Source: Brasenia schreberi
Lineage: Eukaryota; Streptophyta; Magnoliopsida; Nymphaeales; Cabombaceae
Direction of reading: 5' to 3'
Assembly (NCBI GenBank): GCA_036023115.1
Contig: JAYKKT010000089.1
Span: 10,256,001-10,320,000 of the forward strand
Length of the DNA: 64,000 nt
Under the pieces are notes generated by a model. It saw nothing but the letters and a program-made list of their open reading frames with translations, did no database searches and was not told where the DNA came from. Below, in pieces: positions 48,621 to 58,875 of the stretch. Numbering within the stretch: position 1 is the stretch's first letter; every line of letters starts with the position of its first letter. Made by a program: the position numbers and the translations under genes.

Positions 48621-51600
48621 ATGCCCGAGAATCCTTCTCAGAATCAGGAAACGATTTCCCAGCCCTCTCAATCCATCAGAATGAGAAAATCTTGTTTGAA
48701 AATCACAGATATGGGAATCCGTAGATCACCTGGACAGCAAGAAAAAGATCATATCAAGCAGTCAGATATTGATGGGGATGCTAAGAAGAAGAATTCTTTG
48801 CAAGAGGTGAATAACAGATCGAATTACATGAAACCAACAAGAAATTCAGATAAGAAGATGGAGAGCTCTCAGGTAAGCTCCGATATGCAAGCTAGTAACA
48901 GCAATCAGAGTCCTTCACAATTGACTTGTCCTACGAAAACTACGAGTTCTAAATGTACGAGTATGAAGTCATTGTTAAAATGTTGTTGCCTGAGGCCAAA
49001 AGGCCCTCCCATGAAGGCATCTGGGCTTCCACTGTTGGTGGTGGAAGACATAACTAGCAGAACTTGTTCTTCGACTTCGAAGGATTCGGAAGTTCCTGAT
49101 TACAGTAGTAGGGCCACTGAGCCTGAAGGAACCTCAGTCATGAAGGTCTGCTCATATAATCATTGCTCTCTAGATGGCCACTGTCATAAAGTAGTGTCTC
49201 CACTAAAGCGTTTTCAACCTGCAAAAAGGCGGTCAGCCAAGGCAGAAAAGAGCACAAATTTGGGAGGAGACAGACAATGCAAGATTAAGCATGGTGTCAA
49301 GGGTAATACTAAGGTTGATGTAGGGAACAATTTGGTGACTCAACTGCTATTAGAGGAAGAAGGGACCAGTCCTTTATGGTCACATAGAAGTTGGGACAAT
49401 GAACATTGTGATTTGTTAACAGGAAATCCCGACCTTGATTTAGAGATTAACGTGAATTCTATACCTGATATTGCATACACTGGAGGCTCTGAAAATGGAA
49501 TGGTGGAAAATAACCATGGTGAATCATTACATAGGCAACACGGACATAGAAGAGATGAACAAACAGGGGTTGATTATTTTACGGAAGCAGAGAGTACACC
49601 CAATGCTTCATCATTTGAATCAAGTCTTGATGACTGTGACGATGATGGTGACCATAAAGGTCAGACTATGGATCCCATCATTCAAAACAAAGGACTGAGA
49701 AATGCTTCAGTACTAGTTTCTCTATTAATCAATCACAATAAGGAGGAACAGGGTCATAACTCAAATAATAGTAGCAGTTCTGTTCTGGCAGGTCAATCAT
49801 CCATGACTTCCGAACTTTCTGCTGGAAGTGAGTCAGATCAAGATGAACAGGTTTCTGTAATCCGTGGTCTAGAAATTGAAAGGAATGATGAATCTCCTAG
49901 GGATGATGCCAACTCTTGTGCTGTGGCTCCTCATGATGAATCTGACCTACAAAGTATGTATCTGAATATGACATTAGTAGGTGAAACATTTCTGGGTAGA
50001 GACTGTATAGAAAGCAGCATCTCTTTAAATGATGACATTCCATTTCACCAAAGTCAGAAGGACGATAGTTCTCCAGAGGAAAATTTAAATGGTCTCTCAA
50101 AAACCTTACAGTTTGATATTTCAGACGCAAAAAATAATGATGTGAATATAGTGAAGAGAGCCATATCATTCACAGGATCATCTAGCACCGGAATTCCATC
50201 AGAAAGTAGTTCTCCAGCAGAAGGTAGGGATCTCTCTGAAAGTTTGGAGGTTGAATTTCCTGGCGCACCTAATGATGAAATCACTGTAGTCAAGGAAGAA
50301 AATGACACTGACAAAACTGGGTTTCCGGACCTTAACCCAGAACTTGCGAAATCATTGACAAGGTACTACTGTAATGGGATTCCATTGAATTTAGCACAGG
50401 AGATTGCCGAAGGGACTTGCATTCCTACTCTAAGTGGTTCAAAGTTTCATGGAAACAATGAGTCTGACATGGAAAGTAAGTTAGACGCCAAGGAAGGGGA
50501 AGATTGTTTACAGGGAGTTATAAGTGCGCCCAACAGTTCATCCTCTGAATCGAGCATTATTGATGGTGACAACAACCGCCAACAAGATCAGATAACTGGT
50601 TTCTTTTCTGAAGATGCACAAGCTGCAAATGGTTTAGTAGTACTTCCTCAAGGCAATGACTTCAGTAAAGAAGAACTGAACACGCCTTTTGATGAGAACA
50701 GTAGTTCCATTCAACAAGATGAATCGGACATGTCGCCTGAAACTTGTGCTGATAGTGAATCAGATGAAAGTCAACGGTTTTCCAAACCCTCTACTGTAGA
50801 AATGTATGAGAATGATAAGGCATCAATCAGTGACGGCATATATATTACTACAGTTCTTGGTGATGAATCTGATCTAAGAGCTACAACTGAGAATGTGACG
50901 TTGATGGGTCAGACAATTTCTGGTAGAGAACATAGCATGTACTGTCGTGCAGAAATTTCCCTCAATCAAAATGATAGTTCTCTAGCAAAAGGTTCAAATG
51001 ATTTACATGAGAGCTTAGAGCTTGACATCCCTGGCATGCTGAATGATGAAACCAATACAGCCAAGGAAGAGATACATGCACAGATAACTGGGCCTATGGA
51101 CCTCAATACACAAAACATGAAATCATTGCCAAGATCCTCTATGACTGGAGATACATTATGTTTGGTGCAAGACGCAGCTCATGAGAGGCGTTCTTCCACT
51201 ATGGGAAATTCAAACTTCTGTAATCTGGAGATCGTAACAGATGCACAAGGAAGGGAAGATCATTTAGAGGAAGCAGTGAATGTCGCAAATGGTTTGTCCT
51301 GTAAATTATTTGGTACAGATCACCAACAAAATCAGATTATTGATTCTTCCTTTGAAGATGCAGCAGTCCCAAATACTTCGACAGTAACTCTAATAGGGCT
51401 TGAGATCGAGCCATTGGATGAGAATGAAAGTCCCATTCCTCGAAAACAACCAGCCACAAATGGAACATTTTTTGTCAGAAGGAAACAGGTTTCTCAACCC
51501 TCTACCATGGAAATGGAAGACAATGCTGAAGCACCAATCAATGACGACAGTTCTTGTACTGTAATTACTGACGATCAACCTGATCTCTTAAGTATAACTG

Positions 51601-53762
51601 TGCATATGACTGCCGTGGGTGAGGAATATCCTGATAGAGAAGACTGCACCGTGTTTAATGCTGAAATACTGCCCAACCCCAGTGAGAAAGCCAATAATGC
51701 AGAAGAAGATTCACCTGATCTCTCTGCAAGCTTGGAGGTTGATATTTCTGATAAAAACAATACATTCAAAGAAGAAATTCACATTGACATGTCAGGTCGA
51801 GTAGGCTTCAGTCCACATCTAGAGAGAGAAGGTGATGAGGATGAAATACCGAAGCCACATAAGAGCTCATTTAGAGGTGATGTGTCACCTCCGTCCGGTA
51901 ATAGACAGCATGAACTGAATCATTCCTATGATACTGAAGAAAGCTTTATCAATGTTCAAGAAGTTAAAGCTGTGCCTGATTTTCAAACTTTTCAAGATCT
52001 GCAAACTCTGGAAGAGGGAATGTCATGTATGCTTCAAGATGATGTAGCAAAGCAGAAAAGGATTGCATCTTCTCATATAGACACCGACTCTCCAGTAGTT
52101 ATTAAAAAGTACCAGAAGAAAACAAGTGAACCAGGTGATATTCTTGAAACCCAAATCCTTGACCCTCTTCTGTTGGTTGGTAAAGCAAAGGAAGAAGCAA
52201 TCACAAAGGATGACCATCTAGAACATGTAGAAAATCATACTGAATCTCTCCAATGTGACATGAAAAAGGAAATCGAAAATGATTTCCAGGATGTTATGGG
52301 TGGTCACTCTAGTCAAGTAGAATGCAGAAGATCTAATAGAAAAGTAATTGTTGTCCAAGTTTATATGGAAGACAATGAAAATGGACCATCAAATAGTCAA
52401 AATTCAAGCTGTACTTCTCAGAGATGTAGTGAAAAAGGAGAAGAGCATACTCCATCTGTTCAAGATTCTTCTGACAAAGCTTCTAAAATGCAATCTGGAG
52501 TCGATACCAAGCAAGATGCTGAGAAAACTTTTCTTGCAGCTAGGATGAAACACACCTCTAAAGATGATGCTGATGATGACATAAATGAGAACAACCGTGA
52601 ATATGTCATGAATGACCAACCTATTCAAGTCAAATGCCGCAGCTCTTCATTTAATGAAGAAATCACTGCTAGAAAAATGAGTAATGTTAAAGTTTCTTGC
52701 GAAGAGAATGAAACCAGACAATCAAATAGTTGGAGCGCAAGTTACACTGCTGCAAAAGAAAGCTGCAAAAAAGGACAAAAACATACTTTTTCTGATCAAG
52801 TTTCTTATGACAAAGCTTCTAAAATGCAACCCAAAGTTGATACCAAGCAAGATGCCCAAAAACCTTTTTGTGAATTCAGGAGCCAGCACCCAACCAAAGA
52901 TGAAACTGAATCTCCTCAATCTGATGCGAGAAAGGAAAAGAATAACGAACATCAAGATGTCTTGGGTGGCCAACTTATTCAGGCCGAAAATTGCAGATCT
53001 GAATCTGTCAAAGGAAAGTTGGCCACACAAGTAGTTAATATCCAAGTTTCTTCGCAAGAGAATGAAGCCAGACCTTCAGATTGTCAGAATGCAGGTTATA
53101 ATTCTTTACAAGAACATGGTGAAAAAAGAAAAGAACACCGTCCCACTCAAGATTTTTTCGTCAAAACTGCTAAAATAGATAAAAGAGTTGGTAGCAAGCA
53201 AGATACGGTGGAACCTTTGCCTGCAGCTAAGATCAATCACCCAGCTGAAGAGGAGGACAAGTCCATGATAGAGGACCACAGCCTGATTTTTCGCAGATGC
53301 CGAAGTAATCTTAGAGAAAGAACCAACTTGAAAGGCAATGATGAATATGAAAACATGAGTAAAGGAGAAAAGCATATGATGCCTGCAGCAAGCACAATGC
53401 TGCAGCTAACCAGAAGCTACAGTGATTCAAAACAAACAAGAAATTCCGAAGGCAAAGATCTGATTGAATTTATGAGTGGATCAAGGAAATCAAGTCCAAG
53501 GAAACCATGGTTTCTGCAGATACCACCTTGGCCACCAAGAGAAAATGTTGTCCTTAGGCATCAGACGATTGATAAAAGGAAAAACCCAGAAGAATGGATG
53601 TTGGACCATGCACTCAGGCAGACAGTAAGCAGGTTGGCGCCCATTAGAAAGAAGAGAGTAGCAATGCTTATTGAAGCCTTTGAAAAGGTTATGCCAATAC
53701 CTAAATCCGTATTACATTCATGCCGTTCTGCCATAAGGTGTGCTCATGCAAGAACAGTTTAG
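48621..53762 (+). CDS. PICBP-type plant calmodulin-binding protein, 1713 aa
   Basis: One uninterrupted 1713-codon frame. The last 95 residues form the plant calmodulin-binding domain (RKPWFLQIPPWPPRENV, NPEEWMLDHALRQTVSRLAP, then the basic amphipathic KKRVAMLIEAFEKVMP). The N-terminus has a cysteine cluster, SLLKCCCLRPKGPP, near residue 116. The centre is acidic and Ser/Asp/Glu-rich, and probably disordered. It has three diverged long repeats around residues 434, 747 and 984 (marker: ESDL...MTLVGETF) and then three to four shorter repeats of about 115 residues from about 1199 (marker: VDTKQDAEK/Q.../GGQ.IQAE). Family members bind calmodulin in a calcium-dependent way and have been linked to defence signalling; the substrate or partner here is unknown. 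Start: first ATG giving the full frame, with the leader upstream closed by stops. I have not assigned it to one named orthologue. Confidence 0.85.
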   Translation: MPENPSQNQETISQPSQSIRMRKSCLKITDMGIRRSPGQQEKDHIKQSDIDGDAKKKNSLQEVNNRSNYMKPTRNSDKKMESSQVSSDMQASNSNQSPSQLTCPTKTTSSKCTSMKSLLKCCCLRPKGPPMKASGLPLLVVEDITSRTCSSTSKDSEVPDYSSRATEPEGTSVMKVCSYNHCSLDGHCHKVVSPLKRFQPAKRRSAKAEKSTNLGGDRQCKIKHGVKGNTKVDVGNNLVTQLLLEEEGTSPLWSHRSWDNEHCDLLTGNPDLDLEINVNSIPDIAYTGGSENGMVENNHGESLHRQHGHRRDEQTGVDYFTEAESTPNASSFESSLDDCDDDGDHKGQTMDPIIQNKGLRNASVLVSLLINHNKEEQGHNSNNSSSSVLAGQSSMTSELSAGSESDQDEQVSVIRGLEIERNDESPRDDANSCAVAPHDESDLQSMYLNMTLVGETFLGRDCIESSISLNDDIPFHQSQKDDSSPEENLNGLSKTLQFDISDAKNNDVNIVKRAISFTGSSSTGIPSESSSPAEGRDLSESLEVEFPGAPNDEITVVKEENDTDKTGFPDLNPELAKSLTRYYCNGIPLNLAQEIAEGTCIPTLSGSKFHGNNESDMESKLDAKEGEDCLQGVISAPNSSSSESSIIDGDNNRQQDQITGFFSEDAQAANGLVVLPQGNDFSKEELNTPFDENSSSIQQDESDMSPETCADSESDESQRFSKPSTVEMYENDKASISDGIYITTVLGDESDLRATTENVTLMGQTISGREHSMYCRAEISLNQNDSSLAKGSNDLHESLELDIPGMLNDETNTAKEEIHAQITGPMDLNTQNMKSLPRSSMTGDTLCLVQDAAHERRSSTMGNSNFCNLEIVTDAQGREDHLEEAVNVANGLSCKLFGTDHQQNQIIDSSFEDAAVPNTSTVTLIGLEIEPLDENESPIPRKQPATNGTFFVRRKQVSQPSTMEMEDNAEAPINDDSSCTVITDDQPDLLSITVHMTAVGEEYPDREDCTVFNAEILPNPSEKANNAEEDSPDLSASLEVDISDKNNTFKEEIHIDMSGRVGFSPHLEREGDEDEIPKPHKSSFRGDVSPPSGNRQHELNHSYDTEESFINVQEVKAVPDFQTFQDLQTLEEGMSCMLQDDVAKQKRIASSHIDTDSPVVIKKYQKKTSEPGDILETQILDPLLLVGKAKEEAITKDDHLEHVENHTESLQCDMKKEIENDFQDVMGGHSSQVECRRSNRKVIVVQVYMEDNENGPSNSQNSSCTSQRCSEKGEEHTPSVQDSSDKASKMQSGVDTKQDAEKTFLAARMKHTSKDDADDDINENNREYVMNDQPIQVKCRSSSFNEEITARKMSNVKVSCEENETRQSNSWSASYTAAKESCKKGQKHTFSDQVSYDKASKMQPKVDTKQDAQKPFCEFRSQHPTKDETESPQSDARKEKNNEHQDVLGGQLIQAENCRSESVKGKLATQVVNIQVSSQENEARPSDCQNAGYNSLQEHGEKRKEHRPTQDFFVKTAKIDKRVGSKQDTVEPLPAAKINHPAEEEDKSMIEDHSLIFRRCRSNLRERTNLKGNDEYENMSKGEKHMMPAASTMLQLTRSYSDSKQTRNSEGKDLIEFMSGSRKSSPRKPWFLQIPPWPPRENVVLRHQTIDKRKNPEEWMLDHALRQTVSRLAPIRKKRVAMLIEAFEKVMPIPKSVLHSCRSAIRCAHARTV

Positions 53763-54648
53763 GATGTGGTTGATTGTAAAGGTAATCATGCTTGAGGTTT
53801 AGCAGAGAAAAATGCATATGCTTTTTTGTTTCATGCAGTCGTCTAAAAGACACTCTTCCTCTCACATTGCAGTATGAATGTGGTAATGTGAATAACGAAT
53901 AGAGTTGGTACCAGTGTTGATATCAGCATGCCAAAATATAAGTACCCGCCTATTTTATGCACTGCACGGTATAATACTGTTTTAGTTCACGATACAATTT
54001 CTATAGCATCACAAACGTGGTTCAATAGGATATGTGCTGATATGTATACTCACCATACATATCAACACTGACTGCAACAGTGCTTGTATTCTTCTTTATC
54101 ACTGTACATATGATCTGAACGTACAATAACATCCAATCTAGGGATCAATACTGTTTGGCTGTTAAAGAGATACTGTAATACGTCGAAGTTGTGCTAGATG
54201 CAGACTTATACCAGTGAGAGATTTCCAATATTGCAAGAGTACCGAATTCTTGTGTCTATGGTTATCCATCCTGATCAATGCTAGTTTGTGTGTCAGATAT
54301 CCTGGAAGATCCATCAAGAACGACTATAATGAAATTTGTTTATCCTTTTGTATATGATGCCACATTGTTATGTATTCTGTTGCTTGTATTCAACATAAAG
54401 CCAACATTTGCGTGAAGGAGGCAATTCTTTGATTACTTACCGACTGGGAAGTAGCAGAGCTTCTCGCCATCAATATTGAACTCTTTTCTGCTTCTTAACT
54501 TTCTGTACCAAAAACCATCAAGTGAACAGACAAATAATACAGGCCCAAGAAATTTGAGGGATTTATTTCCTAGAGGTAAATTAGTTCGGTAAAAGAAACC
54601 CAAAACCAAAAGCAAAAATAAAACTTTTTCCAGACTACGTGACAATGG
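53763..54648. other. 3' flank of the CaM-binding gene
   Basis: Probable 3' UTR and spacer between two convergent genes. No conserved exon is recognised at 53763-54430. A minus-strand open frame at 54645-54433 has no known domain. Confidence 0.45.
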
Positions 54649-54796
54649 CTACATAGATTCATAGGGGTCATTTGGAACACCATTTAAATCTAAAAGAGCA
54701 GCTTCACGTTTGGTGATCTTCATCATTGGTTCTGAGGTCAAACTTGAAGCAGCAAATGTGAGCTTAGGCCTCTGCTTCTGCAAGTCAAAAGATGAG
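54649..54796 (-). other. Exon-like ORF, unassigned
   Basis: On minus, TTTTGACTTGCAG is a good acceptor at about 54782, followed by an open frame ending KITKREAALLDLNGVPNDPY and a stop at 54649. The composition looks coding, but I do not recognise the protein. It could be an alternative 3' exon of the dihydroorotase gene just upstream, or a leftover exon. Confidence 0.3.
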
Positions 54797-56106
54797 CATT
54801 TGTCAATAACTGGAAGCACCAAACTTGTGCCAATGATCAAGGTCCCATATTAGAGAACAAAAAAGTTGGGAACTAAATCTTATCCAAAATGATAGTTGAG
54901 GCGCATATTGGAGTGCCATCTAATGATAAGCATACTGGTGCTCTTTCTTTCTTCCCGTTCAGTTGGTTCTAAATATACAGCTTACTGCTGCTTTTCAGGA
55001 TGCTCTTTGTTACAAAGGCAAAAATACATGTGATTGATCGTGAAAAATTACATCACATATCAGGTTCAGTTGGAAGCCACTGCAAGCTTTGCCCTGCGAA
55101 CATGGGGATGATGGATCTCGTTCCAGATGCAAATTCATATGCATCTGGAACCATCCATGGTTTCTTAACCAATGTGAAGGTGGTTGTATTTCTAGGTAGA
55201 CCATAGAAGCCAGGTCCATTGAAGCTTGTGAATGCCTCTAGCTTGTCCAGTGCCCCAGCCTGAAAAAAGACGAACATACATCTGCATCAATGCCCACCTA
55301 TGATGTTAAACTTGTGCTGGATGTTTGCATGAATGTGTCCGCTATGATATTGCCCCCACAGTAATTTTAAAAGATTTATGTGTGATAAGATACAATGAAG
55401 TAATTCAAGAATCATGTTCTTGTCATGAGAAACAATGACAAAAAGGATGAGATTCAGATGCCTGAGAATATAGTAGAATGTAGAAATAGTCACGGAGAAG
55501 TTGCAATTACTACTTGAGTCTTAATAGACAGCTAGCCAATAAGCAGGCTGGGAGAACGTTTCCCCATTAAGCACCTTTGTTCCTTGGAGGCCACTCATAG
55601 GGACTTTGCTTTAGCTTCCACTACTAGGTTTATGTTTATAGCACCTTGTGATGTAGTTGGTCAAACTTGAAAAGACCGTGATTTGATGAACTAAACGTAA
55701 TTGAAACTAACCTTGTATGACGAGCATCTTGGAGATGGAGTTGGTTGGCAACCAACAATATAAAAACGATTCAATCGTGGAGTGCCAATAGTCAATGGAT
55801 TAAGATAAAGCTACAAGACTTGAAGAAATAACAATAAACATGCCTAGCACTTTAAGATTCCTGAAGTTTGGATTGAGAAGTAGCATATATATGTGCAATA
55901 GCTAAAATAGAAGTGAATAAAATCAAGAATGTGGAGGGAAAAACATGCCTAGTTTCTTTTAACTTCATCATTTAACACGCAACCCAACATCTATGGGTGG
56001 CTGGTCCTAATGGGATTCTCAGGCCTCAGGCTGAATCCTATGTTAATATGAAACTTGAGGGCATTAGACAGCCAGCCACACACACATACAAACACAATAG
56101 GTGTGA

Positions 56107-56140
56107 ATGTGTGTGTGTGAGAGAGAGAGAGAGAGAAAGA
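56107..56140. repeat. (GT)n(GA)n microsatellite at a splice donor
   Basis: TGTGTGTGTG followed by (GA)n lies in PYR4 intron 6, starting about 13 nt inside the donor of exon 6. On the coding strand the intron therefore begins with GTCTCAGTCTCTG and then a CT tract. Confidence 0.85.
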
Positions 56141-57077
56141 CAGAGACTGAGACCTCTTCAAAGACCTTTGCATAGAGTGTCAAAGCAACTGGCGCATTAT
56201 ATATGCCTGCACATCCACAAGGACACTCCTTTTCTTTATCGTGAGGAGCACTGTCAGTTCCTAGGAAAAATCTTTTGCTTCCACTTGTGACAGCTGCAAC
56301 AATAGCTTGTCCTACAGAAATATAAAATATTCATAGATTGAGCTAAAAAACCCATCACTACACATGCTTAATTCGCTGATGAGAGTGCACAAGATGATAC
56401 TGGTTCAAACGAGAAAGGCTCAAAAATCAAGTTCGAAGTGGTATCCCCTCGTGTAGATACATGTTAACTAACTAGCACCGGTACCCAGGAAGAAAATCTT
56501 GAAGAGAAATTATATGCTAGGCCTGGTAAAAAAACAAGAAGAACATACTGTGGATTTTTCTTTTCAAAACTGGGAGGCAGTGATTATGTGGTTGCAGTCC
56601 ACCTTGAAATAATGCATTCCTGTTGAGAAGGAGATGGTGTCACAGTTGCAGCAATAAACCCTGAAAAAATGCAAAGTTTAACAGAACGAAGACACTTCTG
56701 AGAAATTTTAAATAGAAATATACCTTCAGCACATGACTCGACGAATTTGACAGCGTCAAGAGTAGTCACATGCTCCATCACAACCTTGAGCTGTGGAAGC
56801 TTATGAACCAGCGGCCTCAAAATGGAATCAATAAAGAACTTCTCCCGATCAAAAATGTCAACTTCAGGATCTGTAACCTCTCCATGGACTACCACTTTCC
56901 AACTCCCTATTAAGAAAGCTCTTTTGTCCATCTCATGTCTCGATATTAAAGTATAGATATAATAAACACTCACTAGGTTAGAATGAGCAAATGCATTTCC
57001 TGAGGAGGAAATACAAAAATGAAAACAAAATAATATACTAACTGTTAACTGTTGGTGGTCTCTCAATGCATGTCAAC

Positions 57078-58100
57078 AATCGGCTACATGGATTCTTTGT
57101 TTCCACAGAGCCTTGTCATGTGCCATGTTAGCAGTTAACTCACAATAACCTAGATCATTCTTTATTGTTTCTTTCCAACACTTTTGTAGTCGTCCTCTAC
57201 CTCTTTTAATACTTTCAAAATCTAGTTTTTCATACCTTCTTACACGTTCTTCTTTTGATCTTTTTCTATATGTTCAAACCATCTTATACGATTTTCTCTC
57301 ATTTTATCCTCTATTGGTGTCACTCCTAATTTGTTTCTAATAACCTCATTATGCATACGGTCTTTTCTTGTATGACCACTCATCCATGTCAACATCTTAT
57401 GTTAACTCATCAATCACCATTATAAATAAGTATGGACTTAAGGTTGATCCTTGATATAACCCAATATTAACTTCAAAGAAGTTTGTCATTCTTTCCCGAG
57501 TCCTCACAATGCTTTTGCATCATCGTACATGTCTCTTATAAAGTTTATGATTGTCAATGGGATACCTCTTTTTTTCAAAGTTCTCCAAAGAACCTCCCTT
57601 GGTACCATATCGTAAGCCTTTTCTAGATCAATAAATATCATGTGAAGGTCTTTCTTTTATGCTCTAAAATGTTCCATAAGACATCTCAAAAGGTGAATCG
57701 CTTCAACAGTAGATCTGCTTGGCGGCATGAATCCAAATTGGTTCTCTGTTGTACTCGATATTTGTCTTAACCTACGTTCGATAATTATTTCTCATAATTT
57801 CATAGTATAGCTCATTAACTTGATACCCTGATAATTCACACAATTCTAAATGTCGCCCATGTTCTTATATATGGGTATAAGTGTACTCGTTCTCCATTCC
57901 TCGGGCATCTTTTGGTTTCTCCATATTTCATTAAATAATCTTGTGAGCCAAGTGATTCCTGTTTCTCCTAGGATTTTCCAAAATTCTATATGAATATTGT
58001 TTGGTCCTACCGATTTACCACCTTTCATATGTTTAAGAGTCTCTTTGGCTTCATTCTTTTGAATATATCAGTAGAAATTCTGGTTTATATACTTTTCTGA
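57078..58100 (-). mobile_element. Internally deleted RTE LINE in PYR4 intron 3
   Basis: On minus it carries reverse-transcriptase pieces ([39 protein letters not shown], and LEKAYD in a broken frame) matching the LINE at 29190-29885. It then jumps at about 57400 to sequence matching 30385-30690 and ends near the AGAATCCATGTAGCCGA-type 3' end. About 500 bp including the FADD catalytic region is missing. It lies on the same strand as PYR4. Confidence 0.8.
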
Positions 58101-58819
58101 TAGTTCAACAACCACTTTGTTATCATAAATAATCTCACATGACATCAATCATAAGGTGGCATAACATTGTGATGGTTGTCATGGAAAGTTAGTAAAAAGA
58201 GAAACATTGACCATGGATATGGTACATAAAGTGACTCGCAATTATGGCCAAGCAAATGATGCCCTGATGAAACTATCCCTTTCCTACGAGACTCTAAATG
58301 AGAACTAATGAGAGCAGATTAATAAATGATATCGGAATTTTTATATTTTTATGGGCTACTTCTAGCACAGGTAGGCATCTCCCAAATAGATCTGTAACAC
58401 CATCTTGTGAATTCGTGGTGGCTCCAGCTGGATAAAGCTTCACAGCATAAACCACCCCACTCCTTCCTACAATTGAATGAATAAGTGAACCTACATAGGG
58501 GGAAATACATTTTTGCAATCAGGAAGCTCTAAGTATCGTATGAAATATCATGTTAAGACTTCAGATTCTCAACTTGATGTTGATTGACTTTTTTCTTAGT
58601 AACTAGAGACAAAGATGATGTCAAATAAATTGCATTATTTCTTACTACTTTGAGAGGAACATTCATATTCAGAAACTAACTGATAGCAAGACATGTTTCA
58701 GTAGCATGAATTCATATGGAACATATGAGTGACCAACATTTTGTATTTGAAGAACTTGGAGCCAATTCACTACAACAAAAGAGGCAGAAGAAAGCCTAAA
58801 ATCCATTGGAATAAAAAAA

Positions 58820-58875
58820 GACACCAGGATGGCCGGTGCAGCTGACCCCAACTAGTGTGACAAAGCACGTGGTTT
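58820..58875 (+). mobile_element. Possible LINE 3' end fragment
   Basis: GTGCAGCTGACCCCAACTAG resembles the TGTAGCCGACCCCGTCTAGT near the 3' end of the RTE LINE. The fragment is short and uncertain. Confidence 0.3.
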
